64,000 nucleotides of DNA, taken from the NCBI GenBank assembly GCA_040954595.2, contig CM082581.2, positions 3,286,001-3,350,000 of the forward strand, given 5' to 3'. Below are positions 61,701-64,000 of the stretch, one piece after another. The position numbers were made by a program, and so were the translations under genes. Under the pieces are notes generated by a model. The model saw only the letters and a list, made by a program, of their open reading frames with translations. It did no database searches and was not told the origin of the DNA. The first letter of the stretch is position 1. The number at the start of each line of letters is the position of its first letter. Source of the stretch: Balanoglossus misakiensis (Eukaryota; Hemichordata).

Positions 61701-64000
61701 CCAAACTAGGTCTTCTTGTGTCGTCTACATCCGAGTTCACATTGTCAATATGCATGGCCCCCTGCTGACTGCCTTCACTGCTGGTAGGCCGACAGCCATC
61801 GTTACTCTCGCCTTCTGTTGACAATGTTTTAATCAAGTCAGACAACGAGTCAATTGCACTGCCGGCTTTGTCCTCTGATGTCAACGGTTCAATCTCATCC
61901 GGAGTCTCATCCGTTGCCTCGGAAACTGATTTCTCACCGTATCGCTTTTCACTTACGAACAACTTGGCGTCGGCCACCACCTTGGATTTCATGACGGCGC
62001 TGGTGCAGCTACAGGTTGATGGGGTAGGCGATACTCTCGCCTCATAGCCACACAACAAATCATCAACAACATCATCATCATCGTCATCACCATCATTATC
62101 ACTGCTGGTATATGTCCCATCATCATTTGGTGATGATGATGATAAAGCTGTATTTCCCGTAGCAAGGTAAGAATCCTCCTGTATAGATTTTTTGATGAGC
62201 GACACTGATCTTGGCCTTGGACTCCATGATCTAAGAATTTTTTTGAAAGACAAAAACAAACAGGTGTTATTCATGGTAAACAGAACTAGTTATGACAAAG
62301 TCTCTCTCTCGCTGCCCTTTTTCCATTAATTGTGTTTAATACAAAACAAACATTTATGTTAATGTATATGTAGTGAATGAACGTTCAACCACACACAACT
62401 TCCATCCTACTTGTATGATATGAGAGTAAAATTTCGCCCAAAATGAATATATGGTAAAGACCGTTTATTCATTTTGGCGAGTTGGCCAAATAGGTAAATC
62501 TTTCTCCATACCTTTTTGGTGTTTTGACCGGTTCTTGTCCATTCACAGCTTCAAACAACTTCTCCAATACTTCTTCTTCCCAATACAGATCACAGAATTT
62601 TTCACTAACAGCACTAGTGAAGGTAGTCCACTTTAAGTTGGCCAATGAAGTTATGTACTTGGCTACACAATACAAAACAGCAAGGTCTCATAAATGTATC
62701 AGATATCTACTGTAAAACACGGGCAATAAACTTTCGCGAAACCAAAATAGCGTGAAAATAAAAAGTCACGTAATTTTTTTTTTGAAGATAATGATGAAGT
62801 GAATGAAATAAGAGAACGCGAAAATTAATACTCGCGAAACAGTGGCCTCTCTCGATATCTCGAAAATTTTAACTGTTTTACAGTATCTTTTTTAATCACA
62901 TGCACAAACCAACTTTGTCATTGGACATTTAATACTGAACAGAAAATACTGGGCTTTTCACTGGTCATGCTACATCACAAAAATATGTATGTACATCATC
63001 ACATCTGGAATTCTGGAACTACTTTTGTATTGCCTTTTTGAATTTGTCGGTGCAAAAATGGAATTTATTCAATTTTCTGAATTATCGGGTACATTCTGGT
63101 GCTACATCACAAAAATATGTGTCAACATCATCACATCTGGAAATTATCGGGTACATTCTGGAATTTATTCAATTTTCTGAATTTAATATCGGGTACATTC
63201 TGGTGCAGGAGACTACATGTCTCCGAAAGCTTCATTGCTCCACCATAAATCAGTTGATCTCAGAGTGCTATCAAACCTTAGTTTATACACACATACACAC
63301 ACTGCTGCTCTACGGGAATATTTGGGACTTTGCTATGTGCCAGGCCTGTCCTGTCACTTTTTGTCTTCTGCTTCATGTTTAATGCTTGGTCCTGGGCACT
63401 CCTATTTACATTCATTGTCACGAGTTTGGTTCACATTCATTACTTATTTTTCTGACGCTTTTTTGTTAAGAAAATGACACTGATATACCACAAAATCAAT
63501 TTCTGATATAATAGCAATAACCCCGCCACAGTCAGGTATACTTTCAATTTGGGTACAATTCTCTTCATATAGCACTAGCCTTATGACTTGTGCTATATGT
63601 TGCAAATTGTACCCAAATCTCGCATATACTCATCTGTGGTGGGGGTTACTGTTTAAATAGACTATACTCACCCATAGCAACATCTTCGATCCCATTTTCA
63701 AGATAGCCATCAAAGGCATAAGTCTCTCTGATAAGTTTGATGACTCTCTTCAAATTGGAGTTAACTGTCAATGCATCTGTTAAATGTTCATTGACTACCT
63801 CTTCTGTACTTGATAAATTCGACTGCATATGGACTCCACTGTCTCTTGATAAGGATGAGATTGAGGTTGGAGAGGCAGGCGATGTGGCATCAGGTTTCAA
63901 TTTTTCTAAAGGTCTAGTATCATCCAAGTCATCAAGCATGGTTTTCGAGTTGTTGCTGCTGTAGCTCACATCAAGTTTGTCTAGATTTGGACTGTAATGG
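49546..64000 (-). CDS. KNDC1: Ras guanine-nucleotide exchange factor, KNDC1 (very-KIND)-like, 3' part
   Basis: Fourteen exons joined by GT-AG introns, all phases consistent, giving about 1,150 residues to a TAG stop. The gene continues past the right edge. In order: a Ser-rich segment; CDLYWEEEVLEKLFEAV; a 362-residue Ser/Asp-rich exon; a coiled coil (exons d-e); a RasGEF N-terminal/REM module (exons f-h, for example EGYLHHFFYTYRYFATAKEL); a linker; and the catalytic RasGEF domain (exons j-n, from FSISEHLTSTLAYQMTLMQQ to QSLIQQRIEKF). RasGEFs open Ras-type GTPases to release GDP. The PAWRSIPAK and QQLEIGSFTLANG segments and the short basic tail fit KNDC1, a neuronal protein with N-terminal KIND domains that binds MAP2 and restrains dendrite growth. 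The KIND domains themselves are not in the window, so another multidomain RasGEF is possible. Confidence 0.75.
49988..50205 (-). CDS. KNDC1: RasGEF gene exon m
   Basis: AWRSIPAKSNYAMQEL, then RPTLPCTLLFLMHVQQLEIG and SFTLANGMYKWTKLR, covering the helical hairpin region that pries open the nucleotide site in RasGEFs. The acceptor is TCTGCAG and the donor GTAAGT. Phase 2 out. Confidence 0.93.
50668..50889. repeat. Foldback of about 220 bp
   Basis: GGGCTGTGTGTCTTA and GTAGACTCTCTCACAGCCC on the left are matched by the complements GGGCTGTGAGAGAGTCTAC and TAAGACACACAGCCC on the right. It lies in the RasGEF gene intron between exons l and m. Confidence 0.7.
51274..51396 (-). CDS. KNDC1: RasGEF gene exon l
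   Basis: AQIALLSKFIHLAKTCYELR then NYDTCVQIIDGLDNLIIRQV, the conserved RasGEF helix pair (normally ..KFI.IA..C..L.NF). The acceptor is TCAACAG and the donor GTGAGT. Phase 0 at both ends. Confidence 0.93.
51397..52756. other. RasGEF gene intron k-l
   Basis: 1.36 kb. It contains a block near 51990-52060 repeated with changes near 52240-52300 (GGGGCTAATGAACCACCTTTT and GCTAATGAACCACCTTTTTT). No extra exon is supported. Confidence 0.55.
52757..53026 (-). CDS. KNDC1: RasGEF gene exon k
   Basis: EMFKKIHPTNLMNSRAFG fits the E.F..I.P.EL.. motif of RasGEFs. An insert of about 45 residues (Gly/Ser/Asp-rich) follows, then LLDYARSVSHWVSCEILCC. The acceptor is TTTTCAG and the donor GTACGT. Phase 0 at both ends. 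Confidence 0.9.
53450..53671 (-). CDS. KNDC1: RasGEF gene exon j (RasGEF start)
   Basis: A basic stretch (GLRKRFTASSKKDKSK), then DWFSISEHLTSTLAYQMTLM, the first helix of the catalytic domain. The acceptor is ATTTAAG and the donor GTGAGA. Phase 0 at both ends. Confidence 0.88.
54040..54138. mobile_element. Hairpin-in-hairpin palindrome, AGCAATAA family, copy 2
   Basis: Outer arms are AGCAATAACCCCCGCC and its complement. Inside is a second hairpin, TACAATTCG and CGAATTGTA, around TAGGCGAGTGCTATATGGAG. It is in the RasGEF gene intron i-j. Confidence 0.75.
54154..54460 (-). repeat. Dispersed repeat with a shared open frame, copy 1
   Basis: It lies directly beside the palindrome at 54040. Its minus-strand frame (54179-54457) shares the pattern CHFLSSASCLML.PG.S.LHS and SDA..LRK with a plus-strand frame at 63360-63477, which likewise sits beside an AGCAATAA palindrome. 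The palindrome and this block therefore travel together. Whether the shared frame encodes anything is unknown. Confidence 0.55.
54792..54999. mobile_element. TACTGTAAAACAC foldback, copy in intron i-j
   Basis: TACTGTAAAACACTTTATTT to AAATAACCTGTTTCACAGTA, with the internal block TCGCGATATCGAGAGAGGCC shared with 28578-28775 and 62708-62885. Confidence 0.75.
55133..55315 (-). CDS. KNDC1: RasGEF gene exon i (linker)
   Basis: 61 residues between REM and catalytic domain: VIPVDPQGEHLLLILG, then a Ser/Thr/Glu-rich stretch ending KAQTKS. The acceptor is TTTAAAG and the donor GTAGGT. Phase 0 at both ends. Confidence 0.8.
55426..55606. mobile_element. TTAA-bounded element, TTAAAGGTAT family
   Basis: TTAAAGGTATGGAAAATTG at the left and TGACTGTATACCTTAA at the right, 181 bp, both TTAA intact. 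Related copies are at 39776-39936 and 60282-60393. It is in the RasGEF gene intron h-i. Confidence 0.65.
55803..56380. mobile_element. TTAAAGCCCC-family element carrying a nested MITE
   Basis: The left end is TTAAAGCCCCAATAGCTGCC and the complemented right end TTAAAGCTCCAATAGCTGCC. A 233-bp AGGGACAAAGTC MITE is inserted at 55883-56115, splitting it. The right TTAA is 18 bases from the splice donor of exon h. Confidence 0.75.
55883..56115. mobile_element. Nested TTAA foldback MITE, AGGGACAAAGTC family
   Basis: TTAAAGGGACAAAGTC to GACTTTGTCCCTTTAA with both TTAA sites intact. The right arm is largely deleted, so it is shorter (233 bp) than the 340-bp copy at 25040. It is inserted inside the older element at 55803-56380. 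Confidence 0.85.
56399..56546 (-). CDS. KNDC1: RasGEF gene exon h (REM end)
   Basis: RMKVHCRAMDIIQVWMEGFY then LSQQLVHFIKFK, the closing helices of REM. The acceptor is TTTCAG and the donor GTAAGG. A TTAA element ends only 18 bases into the following intron. Confidence 0.9.
57344..57454 (-). CDS. KNDC1: RasGEF gene exon g (REM middle)
   Basis: QALLEGYLHHFFYTYRYF then ATAKELFKFITDRYN: the FL.TYR.F-type core typical of REM modules. The acceptor is TTTTAAG and the donor GTTTGT (a weaker site). Phase 2 at both ends. Confidence 0.9.
   Translation of the reverse strand, partial: ASVVGRISSPFFLHISLFCNSERVVQVHYRQIQQCI
57988..58116 (-). CDS. KNDC1: RasGEF gene exon f (REM start)
   Basis: SENPYLVFHSSKEGNTLQAG then TPLGLFSYLFAR, the opening strand-turn-helix of a RasGEF N-terminal module. 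The acceptor is TTTTCAG and the donor GTAGGA. Phase 2 at both ends. Confidence 0.88.
58742..58880 (+). repeat. TTAAAGGGACATTACC repeat end
   Basis: TTAAAGGGACATTACCCGTA then AACTTTTGGCTTTATTTTCA. It matches the complement of 21780-21883 for about 100 bases. It is in the RasGEF gene intron e-f. Confidence 0.5.
59171..59327 (-). CDS. KNDC1: RasGEF gene exon e
   Basis: VAKQIAEMSKKVNFLESAKR then HLEMLYAEQWGLDHSLLYTF: helical, coiled-coil-like, leading into the REM module. The acceptor is CGCTTAG and the donor GTAAGT. Confidence 0.85.
59821..59920 (-). CDS. KNDC1: RasGEF gene exon d
   Basis: EVEQQLVIECRMKAKSEKFY then KKLMESQRGKGKT, continuing the coiled coil from the end of exon c (SIEAKLS). The acceptor is TTTCAG and the donor GTATGT. 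Phase 0 in, phase 1 out. Confidence 0.85.
60282..61029. mobile_element. TTAAAGGTTT element interrupted by a second TTAA element
   Basis: 60282-60393 matches the left two-thirds of the TTAAAGGTAT family (including AGCGCCACCATATGTTCT). It is cut at TTAA 60394-60397 by an element running to TTAA 60974-60977, whose ends are AGGTCCCATGCCATG and, complemented, AGGGTCTATGACATG (584 bp including both TTAA). Sequence after it (to 61029) ends with the complement of the TTAAAGGGACATTACC repeat. It is in intron c-d. Confidence 0.6.
61144..62230 (-). CDS. KNDC1: RasGEF gene exon c (1,087 bp, low complexity)
   Basis: 362 residues, rich in Ser, Asp and Glu. A run of six Asp is encoded by an ATC/TCA-type trinucleotide tract near 62062-62110. 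Several basic-Ser motifs (RRSSS, SRHNSS) look like kinase target sites. The acceptor is TTCTTAG and the donor GTAAGT. Phase 2 in, phase 0 out. The long plus-strand open frame at 61226-61768 is its antisense shadow. Confidence 0.88.
62288..62485. mobile_element. Half copy of the AGGGACAAAGTC MITE
   Basis: The left arm and centre only (GACAAAGTCTCTCTCTCGC to TTTATTCATTTTGGCGAG). It is truncated 27 bases before the end of exon b's donor and occupies most of the 281-bp intron b-c. Confidence 0.75.
62512..62662 (-). CDS. KNDC1: RasGEF gene exon b
   Basis: AKYITSLANLKWTTFTSAV and CDLYWEEEVLEKLFEAVNG, ending VKTPKR. The acceptor is TGTGTAG and the donor GTATGG. It enters in phase 1 and leaves in phase 2. 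Confidence 0.82.
62708..62990. mobile_element. TACTGTAAAACAC foldback plus shared flank
   Basis: The foldback is 62708-62885 (TACTGTAAAACAC to GTTTTACAGTA). The following 100 bases (CCAACTTTGTCATTGGACA, GAAAATACTGGGCTTTTCAC) are the complement of 28485-28575. The two loci therefore share a larger unit than the foldback alone. Confidence 0.7.
62995..63215. repeat. Local tandem duplications
   Basis: ATCGGGTACATTCTGG occurs three times, GAATTTATTCAATTTTCTGA twice and CATCATCACATCTGGAA twice within 220 bases. This points to recent replication slippage or gene-conversion-like shuffling in intron a-b. Confidence 0.75.
63290..63653. mobile_element. Dispersed repeat copy 2 with AGCAATAA palindrome
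   Basis: 63511-63653 is a decayed AGCAATAACCCCGCC palindrome with an inner TTGGGTACAATT / AATTGTACCCAA hairpin. 63290-63490 is the complement-oriented relative of 54154-54460. It is in the RasGEF gene intron a-b, adjoining exon a. Confidence 0.6.
63672..64000 (-). CDS. KNDC1: RasGEF gene exon a (5' most in window)
   Basis: The frame is open to the window edge. An acceptor-like TTACAG at 63992-63997 suggests the exon may start at 63991. It encodes a Ser/Asp-rich stretch (TMLDDLDDTRP, SSLSRDSGVHMQS), then LKRVIKLIRETYAFDGYLEN. The donor GTGAGT is at 63671. It leaves in phase 1. Confidence 0.75.

Noticed and set aside
61226-61768. 180-codon open frame on the plus strand
   Set aside because: It is antisense to the 1,087-bp exon c of the RasGEF gene, whose frame is supported by splice phases on both sides. 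Ser-rich codons commonly leave the opposite strand open.

Overview
This is eukaryotic DNA, most likely from a marine invertebrate animal. The sequence is A+T-rich, its genes are split by GT-AG introns, and it is saturated with short foldback transposons and satellites. The two long genes encode metazoan neuronal proteins. I cannot place the species further: an invertebrate deuterostome or a lophotrochozoan would both fit. No bacterial-style operons, CRISPR arrays, rRNA or tRNA genes were recognised.

Layout. 1-566 (+): the 3' end of a DEDDh-type 3'-5' exonuclease gene whose start lies left of the window. 642-5266: two head-to-tail copies of a composite repeat element carrying a 237-bp minisatellite (five units, then three). 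The second copy is interrupted by a 1.15-kb TTAA-flanked transposon. 5327-5439: a diverged inverted fragment of the exonuclease gene. 7935-9310: an 87-bp satellite. 9757-11168: a G-rich Harbinger-like element and a foldback element. 11.2-15.2 kb: intergenic DNA with more foldbacks.

15220-32307 (-): SLC5A7, the high-affinity choline transporter CHT1, reconstructed complete. It has eight coding exons, all phases join, and the protein is 591 residues. Its 10.1-kb first intron is a graveyard of palindromic elements. 32.3-49.5 kb: intergenic DNA upstream of SLC5A7, with no supported gene.

49546-64000 (-): the 3' portion of a large RasGEF gene, reconstructed as 14 exons whose phases all join. It encodes a coiled coil, a RasGEF N-terminal (REM) module and a catalytic RasGEF domain. 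The best match from family knowledge is KNDC1 (very-KIND). The 5' part, with the expected KIND domains, would lie right of the window.

Function. SLC5A7 imports choline for acetylcholine synthesis at nerve terminals. KNDC1-type proteins are neuronal Ras exchange factors linked to dendrite growth. The two genes are same-strand neighbours, but nothing here shows shared regulation.

The most striking feature is a set of at least six families of palindromic elements bounded by TTAA, with related termini (TTAAAG followed by G- or C-rich sequence). They include nested insertions and one insertion with a matching empty site in the same window. Other highlights are a 392-bp foldback with 131-bp near-perfect arms and a 9-bp target duplication, small palindromes with a hairpin inside a hairpin, and a minisatellite in which every unit carries a consensus DR1 nuclear-receptor site.
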